Shown here: positions 9,855-18,342 of the stretch, piece after piece
How positions within the stretch are numbered: position 1 is the stretch's first letter
Layout: the number at the start of each line of letters is the position of its first letter
Assembly: GCF_029229925.1 (NCBI RefSeq)
Contig: NZ_CP107254.1
Location: 1-64,000, forward strand
Length of the DNA stretch: 64,000 bases
Direction of reading: 5' to 3'
DNA from: Halorhabdus sp. BNX81
Lineage (GTDB): Archaea; Halobacteriota; Halobacteria; Halobacteriales; Haloarculaceae
The notes under the pieces: model-generated
Seen by the model: the letters and a program-made list of their open reading frames with translations, nothing else
What the model was told of the DNA's origin: nothing
The model's database searches: none
Translations under genes and position numbers: made by a program

Positions 9855-9864
9855 GCAATTAAAC
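9855..9864 (+). promoter_or_regulatory. TATA box of eif1A
   Basis: GCAATTAAACC lies about 27 bases before the ATG at 9888, predicting a leaderless transcript and supporting that start over the in-frame ATG at 9867. Confidence 0.55.
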
Positions 9865-9887
9865 CGATGCCGGCCGAACGTCCGGAT

Positions 9888-10175
9888 ATGAGCGATCAGG
9901 AACGTACCGATCTCCGTATGCCCGACGAAGACGAGGTCTTCGCCGTCGTTACCAACATGCTCGGGGCTAATCGCGTGAAGGTACGGTGTATGGATGGCGT
10001 CGAACGGACGGCCCGAATTCCGGGCAAGATGCAAAAGCGCATCTGGATCCGCGAGGACGACGTCGTACTGATCGAGCCCTGGGACTGGCAGGACGAGAAG
10101 GCCGACATCACCTGGCGCTACGAGAAACAGGAGGCCGACCAATTGCGCGAGGAGGGACACATTCAGGAACCGTGA
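9888..10175 (+). CDS. eif1A: Translation initiation factor aIF1A
   Basis: A 95-residue OB-fold (S1-like) factor that binds the ribosomal A site during initiation. The core reads [17 protein letters not shown], then [15 protein letters not shown] and [17 protein letters not shown], which are hallmark aIF1A segments. The start at 9888 ([12 protein letters not shown]) is chosen from the TATA spacing. The gene is followed after 87 bases by rio1, a pairing common in haloarchaea that links initiation and ribosome maturation. Confidence 0.95.
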   Translation: MSDQERTDLRMPDEDEVFAVVTNMLGANRVKVRCMDGVERTARIPGKMQKRIWIREDDVVLIEPWDWQDEKADITWRYEKQEADQLREEGHIQEP

Positions 10176-10262
10176 CGGACCAAATATGACGGTGGCATCC
10201 CCACCGACCGACGGCCGCAAGTCGCTGTCCAGCACTGCTCGCACTGTTTTCGCGGGGCACCC

Positions 10263-11279
10263 ATGACCGAGTTCGGCCTGATCGACGACGAGGGAGCCGA
10301 GCTGCCGGGTGACGAATTCGAGGAAATCGACGTTGCGGACACCGAGGCCGACCGGATCGCCCGCCGGCGTGATCGCGAGTTCAGCGAGTTCCGCAAGCGT
10401 ATCAAAAACACCGAGCAGTTCAAAGTCGAGGCGTCGGTCTTCGACGACGCGACCTTCGCCGCGCTGTACAAACTCGTCCAGGACGGCTACATCGAGGCCT
10501 TCGGGGCCCCGATTTCGACTGGCAAGGAGGCTAACGTCTACACGGCGCTGTCCGGAGCCCAGTCCCGGAGCGCCCCGGACGAGTCGAGTGACCCGGACCG
10601 CCGATCCGCCGAAAGTAACGCGGCGGAGCCGCGAGACGACGGCGACGAGCCGGAGCCGCGAGACGACGGCGGCCGGGGAACGAAGGGCGGCCACGAGGTC
10701 GCCGTCAAGGTCTACCGGATCAACGCCAGCGACTTCAAGGACATGCGCGGGTATCTCGACGGCGACCCCCGATTCGAGGGGATCGGCTCGGACAAAAAGA
10801 AGGTCGTCACCGCCTGGGTGCGCAAGGAGTTCGCCAACCTCAAACGGGCACAGCAGGCCGGCGTCCGCGTTCCCAATCCGATCGCCGTCGAGCGAAACGT
10901 CCTCGTGATGGAGTACATCGCCACGGATGCGGAGGGCCGGGCCAAACGACTCAACGAGGTCCACATCGAGAACCCCGAGACCGCCTTCGAAGTGCTCCGG
11001 GAGTACATGCGCCGGCTCCACGCCGCCGGCCTGGTGCACGGCGACCTTTCTGAGTACAACGTCGTCTTCCACGAGGGGGAACTCGTCGTGATCGACCTCG
11101 GCCAGGCCGTGACGGTCCACTCGCCCAACGCCGAGGACTTCCTCCGACGGGACTGTCAGAACGTCGCGAACTTCTTCGCCGGGCAGGGCGTCGAGGTGAC
11201 GGCTGAGGGGTTGTACGACTACGTTACTGACGATGAGCAGCAAGATGACGGTTCGTCCACAGCGTCCCAGGACATCTAG
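10263..11279 (+). CDS. rio1: RIO1-type atypical serine kinase/ATPase
   Basis: A kinase-like ATPase of 338 residues acting in small-subunit maturation. STGKEANVY near residue 85 is the RIO1 substitute for the glycine-rich loop. The AVKVYR lysine comes later because a low-complexity acidic insertion (about 100-145) separates the two. The catalytic loop is HGDLSEYN at 259-266 (D261), and the metal-binding motif is IDLG at 277-280. It lies directly downstream of eif1A. In many haloarchaea a KH-domain (Dim2/Pno1-like) gene follows rio1; here a small membrane protein occupies that place. Confidence 0.94.
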   Translation: MTEFGLIDDEGAELPGDEFEEIDVADTEADRIARRRDREFSEFRKRIKNTEQFKVEASVFDDATFAALYKLVQDGYIEAFGAPISTGKEANVYTALSGAQSRSAPDESSDPDRRSAESNAAEPRDDGDEPEPRDDGGRGTKGGHEVAVKVYRINASDFKDMRGYLDGDPRFEGIGSDKKKVVTAWVRKEFANLKRAQQAGVRVPNPIAVERNVLVMEYIATDAEGRAKRLNEVHIENPETAFEVLREYMRRLHAAGLVHGDLSEYNVVFHEGELVVIDLGQAVTVHSPNAEDFLRRDCQNVANFFAGQGVEVTAEGLYDYVTDDEQQDDGSSTASQDI

Positions 11280-11413
11280 CGTTGGGATCCATTCTGGACC
11301 CATCCGAGGCGAGGCTACCTACGTTTCGTTCGCTGATGGCTGACACTGTCTCGCACGCAGCTTGCTATCAGTGAAACAGAAGGCATTTACTGTCTATGAA
11401 CCGAGCGGATCGC

Positions 11414-11626
11414 ATGAGTAGATTCATTGCCGAAACTCGACCTGGACGGCGCTTCCAGGCCATTTCTTGGGTAATCCTCGGCGTCGCTGCCATTGATTAC
11501 GTTGGCATTATGGACGTGACCTCGATCAATGTGTATCTTTTTCTCTCAGGGGCGGCTACTATCGTTGCAGGAATTATCGATGCCCGTCTCACAGACGAGC
11601 ACCGGATTACCGACAGCGATGGGTAG
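11414..11626 (+). CDS. Small two-helix membrane protein, unknown
   Basis: A 70-residue protein with two predicted membrane segments (FQAISWVILGVAAIDYVGI and VYLFLSGAATIVAGIID) and charged ends. I do not recognise a family. The ATG at 11414 is preferred to the in-frame ATG at 11396 because a TATA-like CATTTACTG lies about 28 bases upstream of it. It stands alone between rio1 and nrdD. Confidence 0.6.
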   Translation: MSRFIAETRPGRRFQAISWVILGVAAIDYVGIMDVTSINVYLFLSGAATIVAGIIDARLTDEHRITDSDG

Positions 11627-11701
11627 CGTGTGACACGACGGACAACGGCAGGGGACGCTCTTCATCCGCTGATCGCCCGGGGACGACTCGCCGAACCCTA
11701 G

Positions 11702-11717
11702 TACAAATAAATTTGTA
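11702..11717. promoter_or_regulatory. Inverted repeat overlapping the nrdD promoter
   Basis: TACAAAT-AA-ATTTGTA is a perfect 7-base dyad with a 2-base spacer. It merges with an AT-rich TATA-like stretch (TTTGTATAAC) about 50 bases before nrdD. A dyad covering the TATA box is where an archaeal repressor would act, so this is a candidate operator for oxygen- or nucleotide-responsive control of nrdDG. No regulator can be named. Confidence 0.5.
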
Positions 11718-11767
11718 TAACGGCAATCGTAGTTGTTTAGTGAGGGGCCGGCGAAGCGAGTGTTCGC

Positions 11768-13894
11768 ATGGTCCAGCAGGTCCAAAAGCGCGACGGGACT
11801 GTGGAACCGTTCGATCGCTCGAAGATCGCGACCGCCATCCGGCAGGCGTTCGCGGCAGCCGAAACTGACCCGGACACCGGGATCGACGCCCTGACCGATG
11901 CGGTGGTCGACCGCCTTGATCCGTCCGATGGGACGGTGGCCGTCGAGACGATCCAGGACTGCGTCGAGCGGACGCTCGTCGAGGCTGATGAGTACGAAGC
12001 CGCCAAGCGGTACATCCTCTATCGACACCGCCACGCCGAATTGCGTGATCTGGAAGGACTCGTTGCAGGCAACAGTGGCGACCCAGCGGGGAACGACCAG
12101 GGACCCGTCGACGCCTACGTCGAGCGCGAGGACTGGCGCGTCCGGGAGAACTCCAACATGGACTACTCCCTGCAGGGGCTGAACATCCACCTCACCGAGC
12201 GCACCATCGAGGACTACTGGCTCGAAAAGCTCTACAGCGACGAGGTGGCCGCGGCCCACGACGCGGGCGCGATCCACATCCACGACCTGGGCGTGCTGGG
12301 TCCCTACTGCGTCGGCTGGGATATCGAGGATGTCCTCCGGGAGGGCCTGAAGGGCGTCCGCGGGAAGGTTGAGTCCGCGCCCGCGAACCACTTCGACGTG
12401 GCGCTGATGCAACTCGTCAACTTCCTCTACACGCTGCAGGGCGAGGCCGCCGGCGCGCAGGCCCTCTCGAACTTCGACACCTACCTCGCGCCGTTCGTCC
12501 GCGAAGACGACCTCGACTACGAGGAAGTCCGCCACCAGATCCAGCAGTTCGTGTTCAACCTCAACGTCCCGACGCGGGTCGGCTTCCAGGCTCCGTTCAC
12601 CAACCTCTCGATGGACCTGACGGTGCCCGACCACCTCGCCGACAAACCAGTCGTGATCGGCGGCGAGGCCCAGGACTCGACCTACGGTGACTATCAGGAC
12701 GAAGTGGACCTGATCAACCGCGCCTTCGCCGAGGTGATGCTGGAGGGCGACGCGAAAGGCCGGCCGTTCACGTTCCCGATCCCGACCTACTCGATCACCG
12801 AGGACTTCGAGTGGGACAACGAGACGCTCGATCCCGTCTGGGAGATGACTGCCAAGTACGGCACACCCTACTTCTCGAACTTCGTCAACAGCGAGATGGA
12901 CACCGAGGACGCCCGCTCGATGTGCTGTCGGCTCCGCCTTGACAACCGCGAACTCGAATCCCGCGGCGGGGGGCTGTTCGGCTCGAACCCGCTGACGGGG
13001 TCGATCGGCGTCGTCACGATCAACCTGCCCCAGCTTGGGTATCGGGCCGACGACGAGAGCGACTTTTTCGATCGGCTCGAATCGCTGATGGACGTGGCAA
13101 AGCGGAGTCTGGAGACCAAACGCGAGGTGCTGGAGCGCTACACCGAGCAGGGCCTGTATCCCTACGCGAAGTTCTATCTTCGGAACGTCAAGCAGGCCCA
13201 GGACAGCTACTGGGCGAATCACTTCTCGACGATCGGCCTCATCGGCACCCACGAGGCTATTCTCAATCTCCGTGGTCCGGAGTCGGGGATCGACACGGCC
13301 GAGGGGAAGGCCTTCGCCGAGGAGGTCCTCGAATTCATGCGCGATCGGCTCCGGAAGTACCAGGCCGAGACCGGCCACATGTACAACCTCGAGGCGACGC
13401 CTGCAGAGGGGTCGTCCTATCGGCTGGCCCGCCAGGATCGTGCGCAGTTCTCGGACCTGGCCGTCCACGCTACCGACGGACTCGGGGGCGACGAGCCGAT
13501 CTACACCAACTCGACGCAATTGCCATTCGGCGCGGAACCGGACCTCTTCGACGCGCTGGACCACCAGGACGATCTCCAGACGAAATACACGGGTGGCACG
13601 GTCTTTCATGGCTGGCTGGGCGAAGCGATGCCCGACCCCGAGTCGACCAAGCAACTCGTCAAGACGATCGCCGAGAACTACGAGTTGCCCTACTACACGC
13701 TGACGCCGACGTTCTCGGTCTGTCCGACCCACGGCCATCACAGCGGCGAGCACGAGACCTGCCCGGACTGCGGGGAAGCCTGTGAGGTGTACTCCCGCGT
13801 CGTGGGGTATCTCCGGCCGACCGAGAACTGGAATCCCGGCAAGCAGGCCGAATTCGACGAGCGCGCGGACTTCCGCCCGAGCGTCGCCGACTGA
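11768..13894 (+). CDS. nrdD: Anaerobic ribonucleoside-triphosphate reductase
   Basis: Class III ribonucleotide reductase, 708 residues, making deoxynucleotides without oxygen by a glycyl radical. An ATP-cone occupies the first 90 or so residues (QKRDGTVEPFDRSKI). The ten-stranded barrel follows (YSLQGLNIHL, HDLGVLGPYC). Near the C-terminus a zinc site uses CPTHGHHS and CPDCGEAC, and the glycyl radical residue is G680 in RVVGYLRP, followed by ENWNPGKQAEF. All expected catalytic elements are present. The activase nrdG starts one base after the stop, so the two form an operon. Presence indicates anaerobic growth capacity. Confidence 0.96.
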   Translation: MVQQVQKRDGTVEPFDRSKIATAIRQAFAAAETDPDTGIDALTDAVVDRLDPSDGTVAVETIQDCVERTLVEADEYEAAKRYILYRHRHAELRDLEGLVAGNSGDPAGNDQGPVDAYVEREDWRVRENSNMDYSLQGLNIHLTERTIEDYWLEKLYSDEVAAAHDAGAIHIHDLGVLGPYCVGWDIEDVLREGLKGVRGKVESAPANHFDVALMQLVNFLYTLQGEAAGAQALSNFDTYLAPFVREDDLDYEEVRHQIQQFVFNLNVPTRVGFQAPFTNLSMDLTVPDHLADKPVVIGGEAQDSTYGDYQDEVDLINRAFAEVMLEGDAKGRPFTFPIPTYSITEDFEWDNETLDPVWEMTAKYGTPYFSNFVNSEMDTEDARSMCCRLRLDNRELESRGGGLFGSNPLTGSIGVVTINLPQLGYRADDESDFFDRLESLMDVAKRSLETKREVLERYTEQGLYPYAKFYLRNVKQAQDSYWANHFSTIGLIGTHEAILNLRGPESGIDTAEGKAFAEEVLEFMRDRLRKYQAETGHMYNLEATPAEGSSYRLARQDRAQFSDLAVHATDGLGGDEPIYTNSTQLPFGAEPDLFDALDHQDDLQTKYTGGTVFHGWLGEAMPDPESTKQLVKTIAENYELPYYTLTPTFSVCPTHGHHSGEHETCPDCGEACEVYSRVVGYLRPTENWNPGKQAEFDERADFRPSVAD

Positions 13895-13895
13895 C

Positions 13896-14582
13896 ATGCG
13901 TCTCGGTGGCCTCCAGCGGACGACGCTGTCTGATTTCCCCGGCCGGGTCGCCTGTGCGGTCTTCACCGCGGGCTGCAATCTCCGGTGTCCGTACTGTCAC
14001 AACCCGGAACTGATCGACGGCGATCCGAACTCGGCCGCGGCGTCGACGCTCTCCGAGGACGAGTTCTTCGCCTTTCTCGACGACCGGAAAGCCGTCCTCG
14101 ACGGCGTCGTGATCACCGGCGGCGAGCCGACGCTGCACCGGGACTTGCCCCGATTCGTCAGCCGGATCGCCGACCGTGGGTTCGACGTGAAACTCGACAC
14201 GAACGGGACGCGGCCGGCTGTCCTCCGCGAGATGCTCGACACCGGCGCGGTCGAGTACGTCGCGATGGACCTCAAGACGATACCCGATCGATACGACGAA
14301 CTCGGGGCCGACGCGGGGGAGGCCGTCGAACGGAGCGTCGAACTGATCCGTGCCAGCGGGATCGACCACGAGTTCCGGACGACGTTCGATCCCGGTGTCG
14401 TCGCCCCGCGTGACTTCGAGACGCTGGATGAGCTGGTCGGGGACAGCCCGCTTGTCGTCCAGTCTGTCGACACCGAGGACGTGCTATGCCCGGACCGCGT
14501 CCGGGAGACGCCGGTCGATCCGCTCGCGACCATTGGCGACGCCGCGGCTGAACCGCTCCCGGGGATCGAACACCGCGAGTGA
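13896..14582 (+). CDS. nrdG: Anaerobic RNR activating enzyme (radical SAM)
   Basis: A radical-SAM activase of 228 residues that generates the glycyl radical on NrdD. The cluster motif CNLRCPYC (CxxxCxxC) is near residue 28, with the SAM-binding VITGGEPTLH further on and KLDTNGTRP after it. The ATG at 13896 follows the nrdD stop after a single base, so translation is probably coupled. Confidence 0.95.
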   Translation: MRLGGLQRTTLSDFPGRVACAVFTAGCNLRCPYCHNPELIDGDPNSAAASTLSEDEFFAFLDDRKAVLDGVVITGGEPTLHRDLPRFVSRIADRGFDVKLDTNGTRPAVLREMLDTGAVEYVAMDLKTIPDRYDELGADAGEAVERSVELIRASGIDHEFRTTFDPGVVAPRDFETLDELVGDSPLVVQSVDTEDVLCPDRVRETPVDPLATIGDAAAEPLPGIEHRE

Positions 14583-14650
14583 CAGCCACCTAGAGCGAGC
14601 CGTTTCTGAGACCGCCACACATAACTGTCCGGTGACAGAAGGATGCCCCG

Positions 14651-15736
14651 ATGAACTCACTCGAACTCACCATCCGACTACTGGCAGGTGTCTTCCTCAT
14701 CCTGACCAACGGCTTTTTCGTCGCGATCGAGTTCGCCCTGACCCGTGCCCGCCAGTACACCGAGGAGGAGTTCGTCGGCGATGGATCGAACGCCGGCCTC
14801 CGGCGCGCCTGGGAGATGACCCAGGACCTCGAACTGTACCTGACGACCTGCCAGGTCGGGATCACCGCCTCCAGTATCGCGGTCGGGATCGTCGCCGAAC
14901 CGGCGCTGGCGGCGATCTTCGAACCGATCTTCCACAACACCGTCCTGGCGTCGATCGGCTCCGGTGGGATCATCGCCTTCCTGATCATCAACCTGGTCCA
15001 CCTGACCCACGGCGAGCAGACGCCGACGTACCTCGGCGTCGAGCGCTCCCGGTGGGTCTCAAAGTACGGGGCCGTCCCGCTGTACTGGTTCCACTGGCTC
15101 ATCTCGCCGATCATCTCGCTGGGTGACGGCATCGCCAAACTCACGCTGAAGCTCTTTGGCGTCGAGATGACCGGCGCGTGGCTCGAAACTGAGGAGGAGG
15201 TCATCGAAACCCGGGCTGACTTGCGGAATCGCGTCGGCTCGGCGCTCGAAGAAGGTGGTCTCAACGATGAGCGACGCGAGGAGGTCATGAACGCCCTCGC
15301 CATCGGCGAACAGCCGATCCGTGAGGTGATGGTCGACGCCGACGATATCGTCGCCCTCTCGACGGCGGTCGATCCGGCGGAGAACTTCCGCCTGATGGAG
15401 GAACACCCACACACTCGCTATCCACTGATCGGCGACGACCTCGCGGACTTCGAGGGGATCGTCTACCTCCCCGCACTGTCGCGCCACCGCGAGGAACTCG
15501 CCGACGGCGAGATGGACTTCGCCGAGCTTGCCGCGCCACCGATGACGCTCTCCCCGGATGTCGACGTTAGCGACGCTGTCGACCAGTTCCAGGCCGAAAA
15601 CCAGGAACTCGCCCTCGTCATCGAGGACGGCGAAGTGGTCGGGATGGTTACGGTGACTGATCTGCTTGAGTCCGTGATGGGCGACATCGAGGATCCGATC
15701 GACACGCGACAGGATTCGCTGTCCGAGGGCCAGTAG
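14651..15736 (+). CDS. CNNM/CorC-type DUF21-CBS membrane protein
   Basis: A 361-residue membrane protein of the CNNM (hemolysin-like) family implicated in magnesium or sodium homeostasis. A DUF21 domain with about four membrane segments fills residues 1-190 (LTNGFFVAIEFAL, LYLTTCQVGITASSIAVG, HLTHGEQTPTYL). A CBS pair occupies about 215-340 (IREVMVDADDIVALS; VIEDGEVVGMVTVTDLLE). The C-terminal CorC-HlyC domain of bacterial relatives is absent, which is usual in haloarchaea. A TATA-like CACATAACTG lies about 28 bases upstream of the ATG. Confidence 0.9.
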   Translation: MNSLELTIRLLAGVFLILTNGFFVAIEFALTRARQYTEEEFVGDGSNAGLRRAWEMTQDLELYLTTCQVGITASSIAVGIVAEPALAAIFEPIFHNTVLASIGSGGIIAFLIINLVHLTHGEQTPTYLGVERSRWVSKYGAVPLYWFHWLISPIISLGDGIAKLTLKLFGVEMTGAWLETEEEVIETRADLRNRVGSALEEGGLNDERREEVMNALAIGEQPIREVMVDADDIVALSTAVDPAENFRLMEEHPHTRYPLIGDDLADFEGIVYLPALSRHREELADGEMDFAELAAPPMTLSPDVDVSDAVDQFQAENQELALVIEDGEVVGMVTVTDLLESVMGDIEDPIDTRQDSLSEGQ

Positions 15737-15872
15737 CCCGTCGATCAGGCGGGCGGGGGTCGGCGTGACGGTGCGCGGTGAGGTGCTGGGTCATCCTGGC
15801 GTGTCGGGTGCTCTCTATTCGGGACAATAGTGTGGCATAGCCCTCATAGCAGCCTATTTCATCCCGTCTCTC

Positions 15873-15891
15873 CGCTATCCACACGATAGCG
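15873..15891. promoter_or_regulatory. Perfect dyad upstream of the 15958 gene
   Basis: CGCTATC-CACAC-GATAGCG, a perfect 7-base inverted repeat with a 5-base spacer, lies 67-85 bases before the next gene. The downstream CDS suggests an operator, or a hairpin of the transcript leader. The function is unknown. Confidence 0.4.
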
Positions 15892-15957
15892 TCTGAAAGT
15901 GATCACCCCGGCGGTGGCCGACGGGGCGTTCCATCGCATCCACTGGATTCCCAACCC

Positions 15958-16719
15958 ATGCCAGAGATAGTCCAGCCGAAGATCGACCGTGCATACGACT
16001 GCATCGACGAGGAGCGTGCCCTCCTCGAAGCCGAACGCGACGCGTTCCAGACACTCCGTCGGAGAGTCAGTACGATTCAGGTCGATCAGTCGGGCCCAAC
16101 AGCCGTCGAGACGGGGAACACTGTCGCGGTAACAACCCCAAGCTTTCGCCCCCAGTCCGGGGGACTTCGGAAGATCCGTGACGCCTACCGGGAGACCGTG
16201 ATGGCTGTCCCCCATTACGATTCGGAGTACGGCGAGTCACTCAGGGAAAATCTGGAAGTGGAATGCGGGGCCTCGCTTGCGCGACATCTCCTCGACGGAG
16301 ACGTACTCACGCCAGCAATGTACAACGCGTTCGTCGACGCGTGTACCCAGGCCCAGGACACGCGTGAGCGGACACTCACCCGCATTGAGCACGAACAGCA
16401 AAGCCTGGAGCGGTTCGAGACCGCCCTCACCGACATCGAATCGACAGTCATCGACGTGAGTGAACAGGTCGAATCGGCGTCCCGGTCCCCCGATCGCATC
16501 GACGAGACGTTGGAAACGGCACAGACACGATGTATGGACCACGCCAGCGAGCGCCAGGAGCAGTTACACGAACGCGCCGAGAAGGACATCCCCGGCGTGG
16601 AGCGACTTAGCCTCGTCGAGTACCTCTATGCCGACCTGGAAACGACGACGCCAGTCCTCTCGGATATCGCAGCCTGTCTGGAAACGATTCGCCACCAGCG
16701 ACGTCGCTGTTTGCGGTGA
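15958..16719 (+). CDS. Haloarchaeal coiled-coil protein (DUF7260-like)
   Basis: A soluble, mostly helical protein of 253 residues. The N-terminus (RAYDCIDEERALLEAERDAF) and the middle (about 120-215) look like coiled coils. A central segment, YRETVMAVPHYDSEYGESL, and the C-terminal LADIAACLETIRHQRR-like tail resemble what I recall of a haloarchaea-restricted family of unknown function (DUF7260). No enzyme motif or membrane segment is visible. It is followed by a convergent phosphoesterase gene 18 bases away. Confidence 0.75.
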   Translation: MPEIVQPKIDRAYDCIDEERALLEAERDAFQTLRRRVSTIQVDQSGPTAVETGNTVAVTTPSFRPQSGGLRKIRDAYRETVMAVPHYDSEYGESLRENLEVECGASLARHLLDGDVLTPAMYNAFVDACTQAQDTRERTLTRIEHEQQSLERFETALTDIESTVIDVSEQVESASRSPDRIDETLETAQTRCMDHASERQEQLHERAEKDIPGVERLSLVEYLYADLETTTPVLSDIAACLETIRHQRRRCLR

Positions 16720-16737
16720 GCGGCTCGATCTACTGGG

Positions 16738-17721
16738 TTACGCCCGGTCCTCGACCGCGAGTGGCATCGACGCCAGCCGCGCTGCACCGATCGAGGTGAG
16801 CCCACGGGCCGTCGTCGAGTCACGCGCTCGTCGATCGTGGGCCAGTTCGAGTCCGTCCTGATCGGCGATCGGGACCAGCCTGACGTCGGTTCCTCTGGGC
16901 GTAATGTTCACAAGGAGGTACGACTGTGGGAACGAACAGGTCGTCGGCGTCGCGATCTCGCGCACACCGCGATCGACGCCGGTCAGCGGCAGGTGGAAGT
17001 GCCCGGTAAGGACAAGCGCCGCGTCGCCGTTGGCAAGCACGTCGACGAACGCCTCCGTCTCGCGCATCGTCGGCGGGATCGCCATGTCCTCGACGACGCG
17101 ATCGCGGTGACGACGGAGCTGGTCGGTCACCGCGGCGAGGTTGTGATGGACGACGATCAGCGGGTCGTCGGTCCGCTGTAGCTTTCCCGCGAGCCACTCG
17201 CGCTGGTCGGCGTCGACGTGGCCGTCGTGGGTGTCGACGAGGTGATCGCCGTTCCCGGCGGAGTTCAACCCGAGCACGTCCAGCCCACCTACCTCCTCGT
17301 GGAAGGGGTAGGAGCCGGGGCCGAAGCGGTCGGCGAAGGTGTCGACCGAGATCGCGTCGTGGTCGTCGCCATCTTTCGGGACATCGTGGTTTCCAGGGAC
17401 GGCGTAGACGGGCACGTCGAGCGCGTTGAGGGCGTCAGCGACGGCGTCGGCGTTCCAGACCTCGCCGTCCTTCGTGAGATCTCCCGGCGAGAGGACGGCG
17501 TCGACGTCCCGGCTCGCGATGTCGTCGATCGCCGCCTCGAAGTGATCGAGAGAGTGTTCGAACAGCTTCGAGGTGCCCTCCGCACGCGTCGAGACGTGTG
17601 GGTCGGCGATCACCGCCAGTCGGACCCGCTCCGGCGCAGTCGGACGCTTGAGTCGTGCCATGAGTGTCCCCGGCTTCCCGTCAGTCGAACGGCTTCCGGA
17701 ACCGGGTCCGTCGCCGGTCAT
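16738..17721 (-). CDS. Calcineurin-like metallophosphoesterase
   Basis: A 327-residue binuclear metallophosphoesterase with the full motif set: ADPHVS, LSPGDLTKDG, VPGNHDVPKDG, VVHHNL and LTGHFHLP. It resembles the CpdA/Icc group of cyclic-nucleotide phosphodiesterases, but the substrate cannot be set from sequence. The ATG at 17721 overlaps the stop of the upstream gene in ATGA, so coupled translation supports this start; an internal ATG at 17661 begins nearer the domain. Confidence 0.85.
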   Translation of the reverse strand: MTGDGPGSGSRSTDGKPGTLMARLKRPTAPERVRLAVIADPHVSTRAEGTSKLFEHSLDHFEAAIDDIASRDVDAVLSPGDLTKDGEVWNADAVADALNALDVPVYAVPGNHDVPKDGDDHDAISVDTFADRFGPGSYPFHEEVGGLDVLGLNSAGNGDHLVDTHDGHVDADQREWLAGKLQRTDDPLIVVHHNLAAVTDQLRRHRDRVVEDMAIPPTMRETEAFVDVLANGDAALVLTGHFHLPLTGVDRGVREIATPTTCSFPQSYLLVNITPRGTDVRLVPIADQDGLELAHDRRARDSTTARGLTSIGAARLASMPLAVEDRA

Positions 17722-18191
17722 CCGTCCTCCGGGAAGAAATGCGTCGGGTCCTCATGGCGAAACGTCGCCAGATAGGTCCCGTCGAGCAGGCGAACGTGAG
17801 TGTGAAGTTCACCTCGCTCGCGTGCCGCGTCGGCGAGCCCGCCAACCTGATCGAGGCCGATGGCCCCGGCGAGGACGACCCCCTGCTCGGTCTCCTCGTC
17901 CCGGAGTCGCGTGACGAGGTACAGGTCGCCCCTGGCGACGGTTCTGAACACCTCGTAGCGATCGAACGACCCGCCCTCGACGAGTGTCGGAAGCACCTCT
18001 TCGACACTGTCGGGGACAGTGTACACCAGCCCCGTGCGCGCCGTTGAGTCGCCCGATTCGATCGCTGCGACGTGATCCGCTCGCACCTGAACCACGTCCC
18101 ATCCGTCCGCTCGCAACAGAGCTGCCAACGCTGTGGCCTCTTTACGGACCTGCTCCCAGACCGTCGGCTCACCGCCTTTCGTTGCTGACAT
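17718..18191 (-). CDS. Uncharacterised haloarchaeal protein
   Basis: An acidic soluble protein of 157 residues with no motif I recognise. It has an N-terminal helix (WEQVRKEATALAALLRADGW) followed by alternating strands (VVQVRADHVAAIES, GLVYTVPDSVEEVL, DLYLVTRLRDEE). It is the first gene of a two-gene operon with the phosphoesterase, overlapping it by four bases. AT-rich ATATATGTAAATA at 18210-18222 supplies a TATA box about 25 bases before the ATG, so it is probably leaderless. Confidence 0.75.
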   Translation of the reverse strand: MSATKGGEPTVWEQVRKEATALAALLRADGWDVVQVRADHVAAIESGDSTARTGLVYTVPDSVEEVLPTLVEGGSFDRYEVFRTVARGDLYLVTRLRDEETEQGVVLAGAIGLDQVGGLADAARERGELHTHVRLLDGTYLATFRHEDPTHFFPEDG

Positions 18192-18342
18192 CGCATCACT
18201 TTTCGATCATATATGTAAATATCTACCGGAAGATCAGCTTCTATATTCCGCTATATAGCCTTATAGGCCCGAAAATCATGCTATTACGCGACTGTAGATC
18301 TATTACCAAATTCCTTATGCTTGGGGAGTAAAAGAGCGGTCG
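18192..18342. promoter_or_regulatory. AT-rich divergent promoter region
   Basis: A 151-base AT-rich spacer between the minus-strand operon at 18191 and the dpp operon at 18343. ATATATGTAAAT (18210-18221) fits the leftward promoter. CCTTATGC (18312-18319) lies about 27 bases before the rightward ATG and fits a leaderless dpp transcript. Confidence 0.55.

Noticed and set aside
7375-11303. Long minus-strand open frames antisense to the GH3 gene (761 residues) and to rio1/eif1A (593 residues)
   Set aside because: G+C-rich haloarchaeal genes leave long open antisense frames. These have Val/Gly/Asp-rich nonsense composition and no motifs, while the plus-strand products are clear families.
15736-15754. 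GCCCG...CGGGC stem after the CBS-protein gene as a terminator
   Set aside because: Five-base stem without a downstream T-run; too weak to call.
15831-15853. Shared stretch CATAGCCCTCA also at about 27131-27141, as a common regulatory site
   Set aside because: An 11-base match between two places in 64 kb is expected by chance many times; the flanks agree only partly.
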